Assembly: GCA_947589615.1 (NCBI GenBank)
Contig: CANQBU010000034.1
Span: 1-10,999, forward strand
Origin: an uncultured Clostridia bacterium
GTDB taxonomy: Bacteria; Bacillota; Clostridia; Christensenellales; UBA1242
DNA length: 10,999 nt
Direction: 5' to 3'
How positions within the stretch are numbered: the first letter of the stretch is position 1; the number at the start of each line of letters is the position of its first letter. Below, one piece after another: positions 1-6,991 of this stretch. Below the pieces are notes generated by a model. The model was given only the letters and a program-made list of their open reading frames with translations. It was not told the origin of the DNA and ran no database searches. The position numbers were made by a program, and so were the translations under genes.

Positions 1-1644
1 GATGGAGTAGAAGTTTCAACAGGACCTCTCGGACAAGGTGTTGCAAATGCAGTTGGAATGGCTATTGCACAAACAATGTTTGCTGAAAGATTTAATAGTG
101 TAGGTTTTCCATTAATAGACCATTATACCTACTGTTTGGCGGGAGACGGTTGCCTTATGGAAGGGGTGGCGCAGGAGGCATGCTCACTCGCAGGCAATCT
201 TAATCTTAACAAACTGATTTTATTATACGATTCAAACGATGTCACTATGGATGGAAGCTTAAATTTGAGTAATAGAGAAAATGTCGTCAAAAAGTTTAAG
301 TCTATGGGATGGAATGTTATTCATTGTAATCGTGCTAACGATTATAAAGCGTGCTCATTTGCAATAGCGAAGGCAAAACGGGCAAGTAAGCCTACTATAA
401 TAATATTTAAGACAATTATTGGCATCGGAACTGATAAGGAGGGAACATCTTCAATTCATGGACTTGCATTGAATGCTGAAGAACTTAAGGTTTACAATAA
501 AAAAATGGGAGTTGTTGAAAACTTTTATTTGCCAAATGATGTTCGTGATTGGTGCATGGCAAGTTCAAGACGAGGGAAGTTATATCACGAAAAATGGAAT
601 CAAAATCTTGCTGTATATGCCAATTCAAATCCTGAATTATACAGGCAATTTACTACTTTCTTCGATAAGAAAAAAATAGACTTTGACAAAATTTCTCGGA
701 ATTTATATAAATGGGAAGGGAAAAGCGGAAGAGAACTTAACAAGGCGATTTTAAATGAAATTGCTGAGAAACTACCCCAGGTCGTAGGTGGGACGGCAGA
801 CGTCATACAAACTAGCCTGGCATATATCGATGAAGGCGGAAATTATAATCCTGGAAACAGGCGTGGCCGAAATATTCATTTCGGAGTGCGTGAACATGCA
901 ATGGCGGCAATCATAAACGGCATAAGTTTATATGAAGATTTTATTCCTTTCTGTTCAACATTCTTGGCATTTTCTAATTATATGTTGCCAGCAATAAGGA
1001 TGTCTGCATTCATGAATTGTAACTCATTGTTTTTATTTACGCATGACTCAATTTATGTAGGTAAGGACGGACCTACGCATCAACCTATAGAACAACTTGC
1101 CCAACTTCGATTGATTCCAAATTTGAATGTTTTTAGACCTTGTGATGGAAACGAAATGCTTGCCGCATATAAATATTATCTCGAGAATGAAGGTCCTACG
1201 GCGATTGTTTTTTCAAGACAGGAACTAGGGATTTGTGACGGAAAATTTAAAGATTCGCAGTTCGGCGGATATATTTTAAAACATGCCCAGAAAGAAGCAG
1301 AGATTGTTATATATGCAACAGGAAGTGAAGTGTCGTTGGCTTTAAGCGTTTATGAGGAACTTGAAAAAAGATATGATGTAAGTATAGTCTCTATTCCTAG
1401 TTTAGATGTTTTTGAAAAACAATCTCCATCTTACAGAAATAGAGTGCTGCAATCTAATGCAAAATTAAAGGTTGCGATTGAGGCTTCAAATGATAATGTT
1501 TGGTATAAATATATTGGCAAAGACGGCTTGTTAATAAATGTCAATGATTATCAAACGAGTGCCGATGGAAAAGAAGTTTATACGAGGGCAGGTTTCAATA
1601 CCAGGGATATAGTAAGAAAGATAAGTAGAATTATGGTGAAGTAA
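1..1644 (+). CDS. tkt: Transketolase, 5'-truncated by the window edge
   Basis: Thiamine-diphosphate enzyme of the non-oxidative pentose phosphate pathway, moving two-carbon ketol units between sugar phosphates in the cytosol. The frame is open from base 1, where the product reads DGVEVSTGPLGQGVANAVGM, a signature about 110 residues into E. coli TktA; the true start lies upstream and the ATG at 58 is internal. The TPP/Mg motif GDGCLMEG begins at 142, with YDSND downstream completing the site. The central domain carries GVREHAM, whose Glu codon (892-894) is the catalytic acid that activates TPP, then THDSIYVGKDGPTHQP near 1042-1083. The C-terminal domain (ATGSEVSLAL, WYKYIG) is complete, ending at TAA 1642. 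I see no independent terminator directly after the stop; the hairpin at 1697-1737 may serve. Family call is very secure. Confidence 0.97.
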   Translation, partial: DGVEVSTGPLGQGVANAVGMAIAQTMFAERFNSVGFPLIDHYTYCLAGDGCLMEGVAQEACSLAGNLNLNKLILLYDSNDVTMDGSLNLSNRENVVKKFKSMGWNVIHCNRANDYKACSFAIAKAKRASKPTIIIFKTIIGIGTDKEGTSSIHGLALNAEELKVYNKKMGVVENFYLPNDVRDWCMASSRRGKLYHEKWNQNLAVYANSNPELYRQFTTFFDKKKIDFDKISRNLYKWEGKSGRELNKAILNEIAEKLPQVVGGTADVIQTSLAYIDEGGNYNPGNRRGRNIHFGVREHAMAAIINGISLYEDFIPFCSTFLAFSNYMLPAIRMSAFMNCNSLFLFTHDSIYVGKDGPTHQPIEQLAQLRLIPNLNVFRPCDGNEMLAAYKYYLENEGPTAIVFSRQELGICDGKFKDSQFGGYILKHAQKEAEIVIYATGSEVSLALSVYEELEKRYDVSIVSIPSLDVFEKQSPSYRNRVLQSNAKLKVAIEASNDNVWYKYIGKDGLLINVNDYQTSADGKEVYTRAGFNTRDIVRKISRIMVK

Positions 1645-1663
1645 CCGATAAAAATAGATATCA

Positions 1664-1680
1664 TTCGACAAAATTCGACA
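1664..1680 (-). promoter_or_regulatory. Tandem Spo0A boxes (0A boxes) upstream of the unknown gene
   Basis: TTCGACA occurs at 1664-1670 and again at 1674-1680, both inside the longer repeat ATTCGACA. Its reverse complement, TGTCGAA, is exactly the core 0A box bound by the sporulation master regulator Spo0A. The two copies have the same orientation and a 10-bp period, so they lie on one face of the helix, as expected for a Spo0A dimer on tandem boxes. Relative to the predicted start site (about 1725) they cover roughly -61 to -45, a position compatible with activation. What is seen is the repeat and the consensus match; Spo0A binding is inferred. Confidence 0.55.
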
Positions 1681-1696
1681 TCAAAACAAATACACG

Positions 1697-1737
1697 AAAA
1701 TTCATCTCTTTGTATAATATATAAAGAGGTGATTTTT
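1697..1737 (+). promoter_or_regulatory. Near-palindrome: hairpin that pairs the Shine-Dalgarno and may terminate tkt
   Basis: TCATCTCTTT (1702-1711) can pair with AAAGAGGTGA (1723-1732) over ten positions, one of them G-U. Pairing continues inwards (1712-1715 with 1719-1722, one further G-U), leaving an AAT loop. It also continues outwards past one mismatch, A1697-1700 with T1734-1737. The right arm is the ribosome binding site of the next gene, and five Ts follow the main stem just before its ATG. In RNA from upstream the stem would hide the ribosome site and could act as an intrinsic terminator for tkt. RNA started at the local -10 begins inside the right arm and cannot form it. Confidence 0.6.
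1713..1718 (+). promoter_or_regulatory. -10 element (TATAAT) for the unknown gene
   Basis: A perfect TATAAT lies in the loop region of the palindrome. The expected start site is near 1725, giving a leader of about 13 nt that begins at the ribosome binding site. No convincing -35 element is found 17 bp upstream (bases 1690-1695 do not match TTGACA). This is typical of activator-dependent promoters and fits the 0A boxes further upstream. Confidence 0.55.
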
Positions 1738-2673
1738 ATGTTTAATAAGAAAAGTATTGTTTTATCGGGAGTTGATGATAATTTAAAAAGGGCGGTTCTT
1801 ACTTTAGAATGTGATGGAAAACTCGCAAAAGGCAAACTTCGTTTGTATAATTTTTCAACAGAGCCAAAAGGGATTATAAGTTTGGGTTTTATAAATAACG
1901 GAAAGGTGGTCAAAGCAGGGCTAATAAAAACGGCTAATATGCTTTATACTTTTGCATGCCAAGTAAGCGATAATATGGATAATTTTTCATGTGCGGTAGT
2001 GAATTTTTATAATGGAGAGCCCACTCCGTTATTATATGGCAATAGTGATGGATATGCCGAACAAAGTGAGGTTTTCAGTAAAGTTATAGGAGATTTAAGT
2101 GCTGCAACAAGCATGAAAGACGTTGAGGAAACTTTAGATAGATATAATATTGATTTTGATGATGAATATAAAGAAGAAATAGAAAATCAGATAGATAAGT
2201 GCGTTTCAAAAGAAAATTGTAATGATTGCGAAGAATGTTTATATAAGCAATATTATCTTCAAAATGTCAAGGCTAGTTCAATGAGCGATCAATTAGAAGG
2301 CGAGGAGGCTGAAGAAAGCGAACCTGCACAGGAAAATAAATTTTATCTTGAACTTAAACCTCAAATAGATAAATTATTTGAAGAAAATCCGAGCGAGGAT
2401 TATCTGGAAGAGCTTATCCCTAATTCGAAGTGGGTTAAGGTTTCTATTGATGAGAATGGGAATTATTATGTTTTGGGATTAATTTATGAGGATGAAAATT
2501 TAAAATATCTTTGTTATGGTGTTCCTGGCGTTTATCAAAAGAATGCTCCGCGAGAGCTTTCAGGTTATCCTATTTGGTTTCCGCTTGAGCAATCTAAACC
2601 CGAGGGTTTTGGATATTGGTTGTCATATCAAGATGCCGATAGTGGCGAAAGTGTAAAGGCAATAATAGTATAA
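1738..2673 (+). CDS. Protein of unknown function, 311 aa, with acidic linker and Cys cluster
   Basis: I do not recognise a named family. Start chosen at ATG 1738, preceded by AGAGGTG (1725-1731) at 6-nt spacing; a GTG at 1729 lies inside that ribosome site and is unlikely. Residues 1-110 look like a compact beta-rich domain (GKLRLYNFSTEP, ISLGFINNGKVVKAGLI). A charged helical stretch leads to four cysteines, C155, C161, C164 and C167 (C-x5-C-x2-C-x2-C), a plausible metal site or disulfide knot. A Glu-rich, low-complexity linker follows (about 189-205). The C-terminal domain (about 207-311) has many aromatic residues (YYVLGLIYEDEN, GYPIWFPLE, GFGYWLSYQDADSGE). There is no signal peptide or membrane segment, so the protein is probably cytosolic. 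It has its own promoter with 0A boxes, and 8 bp downstream begins a membrane hydrolase. A role in stationary phase or sporulation is inferred from the boxes only. Confidence 0.85.
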   Translation: MFNKKSIVLSGVDDNLKRAVLTLECDGKLAKGKLRLYNFSTEPKGIISLGFINNGKVVKAGLIKTANMLYTFACQVSDNMDNFSCAVVNFYNGEPTPLLYGNSDGYAEQSEVFSKVIGDLSAATSMKDVEETLDRYNIDFDDEYKEEIENQIDKCVSKENCNDCEECLYKQYYLQNVKASSMSDQLEGEEAEESEPAQENKFYLELKPQIDKLFEENPSEDYLEELIPNSKWVKVSIDENGNYYVLGLIYEDENLKYLCYGVPGVYQKNAPRELSGYPIWFPLEQSKPEGFGYWLSYQDADSGESVKAIIV

Positions 2674-2681
2674 GGAGCACC

Positions 2682-3596
2682 ATGAAAATCTCGTTATTTA
2701 TTATTTTATCGATTTTGATACTAATTCTTATCATTTTTGCCTTTTATTTAATTATAGGGCAAATATTATTTTATGCCGTTTTAACGAATAAAGGAAAATA
2801 CTTTAAAAAATTTAGAAATAAATCACTTGAGAAAATACGAGAAATGGATACTTCAATATTTAAAAATTACCAAAAGCTAGAAATCGAAGGCTGGGATAAA
2901 ATGAAACTAGCAGGATTTTATAAAGATAATAATTGTGATAAACTTGCAATTTTAGTCCATGGATTTGGTTCAAGTCATTATGAAATGAAAGATTATGCTT
3001 CAATCTTTGAAAAAAGAGGATATGATATCTTAGCTATTGACAATCGCGGACATGGAGAAAGTGAAGGGTATATACTTACTATGGGAGAAAATGAAAGAGA
3101 AGATTTGTTGCTTTGGATTAACAAAATGCTGGAACTAAAACCCAAACTTAAAATCGTGCTTTTCGGAGTTTCGATGGGTGGAACGATTGTAACATTAGCT
3201 GCAGGAGAGAATTATAAGAATATAGTCTTGGCAATTGAAGACGGTGGATATGACAATGCAGAAACATTATATAAATATTTATTTGCGAAAAAGCGAATTT
3301 ATAAACCTTTGTATAAATTATTTTATAATTACATTAAGAAAACAAAATTTATAAATTTAAGCAAAGTAGATACAGTTTCAAAATTAAAACAATGCAAATT
3401 ACCCATATTGTTTATTCATGGAGCGAAGGATACTCTGGTGCCTTTAGAAATGATGTATAATATGTCTACACAAATTCCAGAGCATAGAAGACAGACTTAT
3501 GTTGTGAGCGATGCGGGACATGGAAATGCCTACGGTCAAAATCCAAAACAATATGAAAGAGAAATAGATAAATTTTTATCAAAATACAAAATGTGA
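2682..3596 (+). CDS. Membrane-anchored alpha/beta hydrolase, 304 aa
   Basis: Serine hydrolase of the alpha/beta fold, in the broad group of membrane-tethered esterase-like proteins such as Bacillus YqkD. An N-terminal hydrophobic segment (about residues 4-33) lacks a lipobox, so it is a signal anchor placing the catalytic domain probably outside the membrane. Motifs in order: HGFGSS (H93-G94, oxyanion region), DNRGHGESEG, nucleophile elbow GVSMGG with Ser164, GAKDTLVP with the acid Asp250, and DAGHGNAYG with His280. The triad is therefore complete and spaced normally. ATG 2682 follows AAGGAG (2672-2677), which overlaps the upstream stop codon; the 8-bp gap implies co-transcription and translational coupling with the unknown gene. 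Substrate cannot be predicted. Ends just before the terminator at 3650. Confidence 0.88.
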   Translation: MKISLFIILSILILILIIFAFYLIIGQILFYAVLTNKGKYFKKFRNKSLEKIREMDTSIFKNYQKLEIEGWDKMKLAGFYKDNNCDKLAILVHGFGSSHYEMKDYASIFEKRGYDILAIDNRGHGESEGYILTMGENEREDLLLWINKMLELKPKLKIVLFGVSMGGTIVTLAAGENYKNIVLAIEDGGYDNAETLYKYLFAKKRIYKPLYKLFYNYIKKTKFINLSKVDTVSKLKQCKLPILFIHGAKDTLVPLEMMYNMSTQIPEHRRQTYVVSDAGHGNAYGQNPKQYEREIDKFLSKYKM

Positions 3597-3649
3597 AATT
3601 TAAAAAATTGTATTTGTTAAAATTTGTGATTTTTTGCTGTTATTTTATA

Positions 3650-3686
3650 AAAAAAGAGGATTTTTTTATTAATTATCCTCTTTTTT
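3650..3686. terminator. Bidirectional intrinsic terminator between convergent genes
   Basis: AAAAAAGAGGAT (3650-3661) pairs perfectly with ATCCTCTTTTTT (3675-3686), a 12-bp stem with a 13-nt AT loop. The A/T ends supply a U-tract on either strand, so it can stop both the hydrolase operon (+) and nifJ (-). The nifJ stop codon (3669-3671) lies in the loop and its last five codons form one arm, so the hairpin is partly coding. Confidence 0.85.
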
Positions 3687-6600
3687 GTCACTTTTCGATT
3701 TTAATAATTGATATTCAAATATCGCTTGTTCCTTCTGTTTTTCCAATAAATTTTGTTTTCCTTTTTCCATTGTAATTTGAAATCTTCTTTCATTTTTCAG
3801 AAAATCAAAATATTCATTTTCATTTAAATCGCTATCAAGGTAAAGTTTTCTATCGTTAGGATTATATCTATATAAGGGCCAAAAACCACAATCTACAGCT
3901 CGTTTGCTTTCTTGCATCATGTCTGAAAGTTCAAAGCCTTGATTGATGCAAGGGGAATAAGCGATAACAATGCTTACTCCATCATATTCTTGTGCTTCCT
4001 TTAAGGTTTTTATTGCGTGATTCATATTGCCGCCAAGACAAATTTGACCCACGTAAACATCTCTATAATTCAATGCAATTTGTCCGAGATTTTTCTTTGC
4101 GACTTTCTTTCCGCTATCGGCAAATTTGACACTTGAGCCAGTTGGTGTGGCTTTGCTTGCTTGCCCACCAGTATTGGAGTAACTTTGATTGTCTAGCACA
4201 AGAATATTAACATTTTCACCGCTTGCTAGAACATGGTCAAGCCCTCCATAACCAATATCATCGGCCCAACCATCACCGCCTACAATCCAAACCTTTTTGT
4301 TCTTATTTTTGGTGTAGTTATTGCCAAGATGTATGCCAAGCCCAAATTCTGCGTTGTCTTCAAACAAACTATTTGCCCAGAAAATTCCTCCTTTTTCATC
4401 TTTGCTATAAGGACATGAGCCAAAACTGCCACCATAAATTGATGAACAGCCTGTGGCATTTGCTATCATCATATTGCTTCCATTAAGCATAGTTAAAATT
4501 TTGATATAAGGAGTTTCTCCGCATCCTGCACATGCGCCTGAGAACTCAAATAAACTTTTGTTAAATTGAAGTCCTTTGGCTGTAGTAGGCGAGAAAAGTG
4601 TTTGAGGTTCATTTTTTAAATCTTTCAAAGAATTGTAAATCTCTTTTTGAGTTTCATAAATTTCTTCAGTTCCCTTCATTTCAAGAGCTTTTTTAATTGC
4701 AGGGCAGGTTTTAGCACAAACTCCGCAGCCTGTGCAATCATCAGGAGAAAGAAGTATTTTGAAAAGTTTTCCGTTAAGGCCTATTGCTTTTATAAAGTCA
4801 TCTTTATTCAATTTTTCATCTATTAAAAGGGTTTTTAAGGCAGAATGTGGGCAGGCTATAACACATTGACCACACTGAATACAATTTTCTTTAATCCATT
4901 GAGGAAGTCGAGATGCAATGCCTCTTTTTTCGAATTTGCTTGTTTCGAGAGGTGTTGAACCGTCAGGTTGGAATTTTGAAACTGATATTGAGTTTCCTTC
5001 CATTTTCCTCATTGGCAACATAATGTCTTTGAAAAATTTATCATCTATATTGTGATGCTCTTCATAATCTTTGCCTTCCAAAGATTCAACTTTAACTTCT
5101 TGTGCCGAATGTAATGCTTTTTTCATTGCTGCAATATTTTTGTCGACAACTTCTTGACCTTTAACTGCAAAAGTCGTTGAAATCGATTTGGAAATGAATT
5201 TTTCAATATCTTCGTCATTCAAAAGATTTGCACATTTAAAAAGGGCTGTTTGCATTATGATATTAATTTTGCTTCCCAAAGAATTCTCTTTTGCGATTTT
5301 TTGTCCATCTATTACAAAAAGCCGTGAATGTGTCTGTTTTAATTTTTCGACATAATTTTTAGGCAAAACCCTTCCTATTTCATCTTTATTAAAGATTGTA
5401 TTTAAAATGACTATGCCATTATCTTTTAAACCAGAAAGGCAATCATATCTTGTTACAAATGAAAAGTTATTAATAGATATGACATTTTCAGAATTAACTA
5501 AATATTCGCTTTTAATAGGGTTATCACTGAGCCTTAAGTGACAAATTGTAAGGCTTCCTGATTTTTTTGAATCATATTCGAAGTAACCTTGAACATATTT
5601 GTCATAATTTTCACCAAGAATCTTTATTGTTGATTTACCGGCAGAAACAGATCCGTCAGAACCAAGGCCAAACATTTTTATAGAAAAATTATCATTTTCG
5701 ATTTTGCATTTTTTAATTTCAAGCGATGAATCGAAAAGGTCGTCATTGATTCCTATTGTAAAATCATTTTTAGGGGTTTTGCTAAGCATATTTTGTAAAA
5801 CAGTGTGGACACAATCTGGATTAAATTCTTTGCCTCCAAGCCCATAGCGTCCACTTAATATGTTTAAATTTTTATTTTGCAGAGCAGAAACCACATCGAG
5901 ATAAAGAGGCGGTTTAGCACCATTTTCTTTTGTTCTGTCTAGAACGGTAATATTTTTTACATTTTTTGGTAAAGCATTGACAAATTGTTTTTCTAGAAAT
6001 GGACGATAAAGCCTTACTGTAATTAAGCCTAAATTGCAGTCTGGGTGAGCTGAAATATATTCTTCAATTGTTTTACATGAAGAGCCCATTGCAACAATAA
6101 CATTTTCGGCATTCTCTTTTCCAAAATATTCGTAGCCGCTGTAATGAGTCCCAGCAACTTTATTGATTGTATTGAAAATTTCATCTAAATTTTTTTCTAT
6201 TGACAAATAGTTTTCGCTATTGCGCTCTCTATTTTGAAAAAATACATCTGGATTCTGAGCGGTTCCGAATTGTTTATCTTGATAACTATTTAAAAACTTC
6301 TCCGCCGAATCTCCAAGCAAATTTTTTATTTCCTTGTCCTCAAAAACCTTTACTTTTTGAATTTCATGACTTGTTCTAAAGCCGTCAAAGAAATGAAGAA
6401 CGGGTAAAGAGGATTTTAAAGCAAGTAAATGTGATGCTAGTGCAATGTGATTTGCTTCTTCCACGGAGCAAGAACCAAGAAAGATAAAGCCACTGCTTCT
6501 TACTGTCATAATATCGGAATGATCGCAAAAAATGGAAAGTGCGTGACTGGCGACAGACCTTGCCGCAACATGTATGACGGCGGGCAAACATTCTCCTGCA

Positions 6601-6893
6601 ATTTTAAACATATTTGGAAGCATGAGCAAAAGTCCTTGACTTGATGTAAAGGTGCTTGATAAAGCATGCGAAGAGAGTGCACCATGAAGGACACCAGCCA
6701 CGCCTGCTTCCGATTGCATCTCAATCATTTTTACTTCTTGATCGAATAAATTGTGTTCATCTTTAGAATTTAAAGAGGAACAGTATTCAGCTATGGGACT
6801 AGAAGGGGTAATAGGATAAATAGGCACAACTTGTGAAAGTTTATATGCGATTTGTCCGACTGCTTGTGCCCCATCAATTATAATATTTTTCAT
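3669..6893 (-). CDS. nifJ: Pyruvate:ferredoxin (flavodoxin) oxidoreductase, compact single-chain form
   Basis: Oxidises pyruvate with CoA to acetyl-CoA and CO2, passing electrons to ferredoxin; the key pyruvate-degrading step in anaerobes. The 1074 residues show the full PFOR domain order. The N-terminal domain has YPITPSS (Thr29), EMQSEAG (Glu62) and HVAARS (Arg112). Domain II has RLYRPF and LDRTKE; domain III has FGLGSDGSVSAGK (408-420). The ferredoxin domain carries two 4Fe-4S motifs, C671/674/677/681 and C720/723/726/730. The TPP domain has the proximal cluster ligands C788, C791, C816 and C982, GGDGWADDIGYGG from 872 (Asp874, Mg ligand), and YSNTGGQASKATPTG. It is shorter than typical homologues (about 1170-1230 aa), mainly because the linker between EDNAEFG and KKVWIVGGDG (residues 851-866) is cut to some 16 residues. 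Start: ATG with GGAG five bases upstream. It reads convergently to the hydrolase and divergently from truA. Confidence 0.97.
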   Translation of the reverse strand: MKNIIIDGAQAVGQIAYKLSQVVPIYPITPSSPIAEYCSSLNSKDEHNLFDQEVKMIEMQSEAGVAGVLHGALSSHALSSTFTSSQGLLLMLPNMFKIAGECLPAVIHVAARSVASHALSIFCDHSDIMTVRSSGFIFLGSCSVEEANHIALASHLLALKSSLPVLHFFDGFRTSHEIQKVKVFEDKEIKNLLGDSAEKFLNSYQDKQFGTAQNPDVFFQNRERNSENYLSIEKNLDEIFNTINKVAGTHYSGYEYFGKENAENVIVAMGSSCKTIEEYISAHPDCNLGLITVRLYRPFLEKQFVNALPKNVKNITVLDRTKENGAKPPLYLDVVSALQNKNLNILSGRYGLGGKEFNPDCVHTVLQNMLSKTPKNDFTIGINDDLFDSSLEIKKCKIENDNFSIKMFGLGSDGSVSAGKSTIKILGENYDKYVQGYFEYDSKKSGSLTICHLRLSDNPIKSEYLVNSENVISINNFSFVTRYDCLSGLKDNGIVILNTIFNKDEIGRVLPKNYVEKLKQTHSRLFVIDGQKIAKENSLGSKINIIMQTALFKCANLLNDEDIEKFISKSISTTFAVKGQEVVDKNIAAMKKALHSAQEVKVESLEGKDYEEHHNIDDKFFKDIMLPMRKMEGNSISVSKFQPDGSTPLETSKFEKRGIASRLPQWIKENCIQCGQCVIACPHSALKTLLIDEKLNKDDFIKAIGLNGKLFKILLSPDDCTGCGVCAKTCPAIKKALEMKGTEEIYETQKEIYNSLKDLKNEPQTLFSPTTAKGLQFNKSLFEFSGACAGCGETPYIKILTMLNGSNMMIANATGCSSIYGGSFGSCPYSKDEKGGIFWANSLFEDNAEFGLGIHLGNNYTKNKNKKVWIVGGDGWADDIGYGGLDHVLASGENVNILVLDNQSYSNTGGQASKATPTGSSVKFADSGKKVAKKNLGQIALNYRDVYVGQICLGGNMNHAIKTLKEAQEYDGVSIVIAYSPCINQGFELSDMMQESKRAVDCGFWPLYRYNPNDRKLYLDSDLNENEYFDFLKNERRFQITMEKGKQNLLEKQKEQAIFEYQLLKSKSDKKEDN

Positions 6894-6909
6894 TTTGACT
6901 CCACAATTA

Positions 6910-6938
6910 AGTATATTATTTTTGACAATTTAAGTCAA
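6910..6938 (-). promoter_or_regulatory. nifJ promoter
   Basis: On the minus strand, TTGACT (6933-6938) and TATACT (6910-6915) are separated by exactly 17 bp, each one base from consensus. The start site would be near 6903, giving a leader of about 10 nt that contains little more than the GGAG ribosome site (6899-6902). The match suggests strong, SigA-type expression, as expected for PFOR. Confidence 0.75.
6922..6938. promoter_or_regulatory. Inverted repeat overlapping the nifJ -35 (possible operator)
   Basis: TTGAC (6922-6926) and GTCAA (6934-6938) form a dyad with a 7-bp AT spacer. The right half is the nifJ -35 hexamer itself, so a bound dimer would block nifJ. The arms are only 5 bp and the site does not match a regulator I can name; it may be fortuitous. 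Confidence 0.3.
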
Positions 6939-6956
6939 TCTATTTTTCTTAAACAT

Positions 6957-6985
6957 TTTACTTTTTTAAAAAAGAATATTATAAT
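6957..6985 (+). promoter_or_regulatory. truA promoter, apparently leaderless
   Basis: A perfect TATAAT (6980-6985) lies 17 bp after TTTACT (6957-6962, 4 of 6 to consensus). The normal start point, about 7 bases after the -10, is 6991-6993, which coincides with the truA ATG at 6992. No ribosome binding site lies upstream of that ATG, so a leaderless message is the simplest reading. Confidence 0.6.
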
Positions 6986-6991
6986 TTACTT

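Noticed and set aside
1729..1737. GTG start for the unknown gene
   Set aside because: It is part of the AGAGGTG ribosome site; ATG 1738 has ideal spacing.
1578..1913. 111-aa frame on the minus strand
   Set aside because: It spans the tkt end, the palindrome and the start of the unknown gene in antisense, with no ribosome site and no recognisable protein features.
3593..3775. 60-aa hydrophobic frame starting with GTG at the hydrolase stop
   Set aside because: It reads through the terminator and antisense to the nifJ 3' end; its hydrophobicity follows from T-rich sequence. There is no ribosome site.
4223..4486. Plus-strand frames inside nifJ (also near 6447-6644)
   Set aside because: They lie antisense to well-conserved PFOR domains and have no supporting signals.
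6922..6927. Perfect TTGACA on the plus strand as the truA -35
   Set aside because: No acceptable -10 lies 16-18 bp downstream; the TATAAT at 6980 is too far away.
6921..6930. Degenerate Spo0A box (TTGTCAAA on the minus strand) in the nifJ promoter
   Set aside because: It has one mismatch in the core and is a single copy in AT-rich DNA; it is too weak to claim next to the exact pair at 1664-1680.
6900..6945. Rex redox-repressor operator before nifJ
   Set aside because: I could not find a TTGTTAA-N4-TTAACAA-like site; the TTGAC dyad does not match it.
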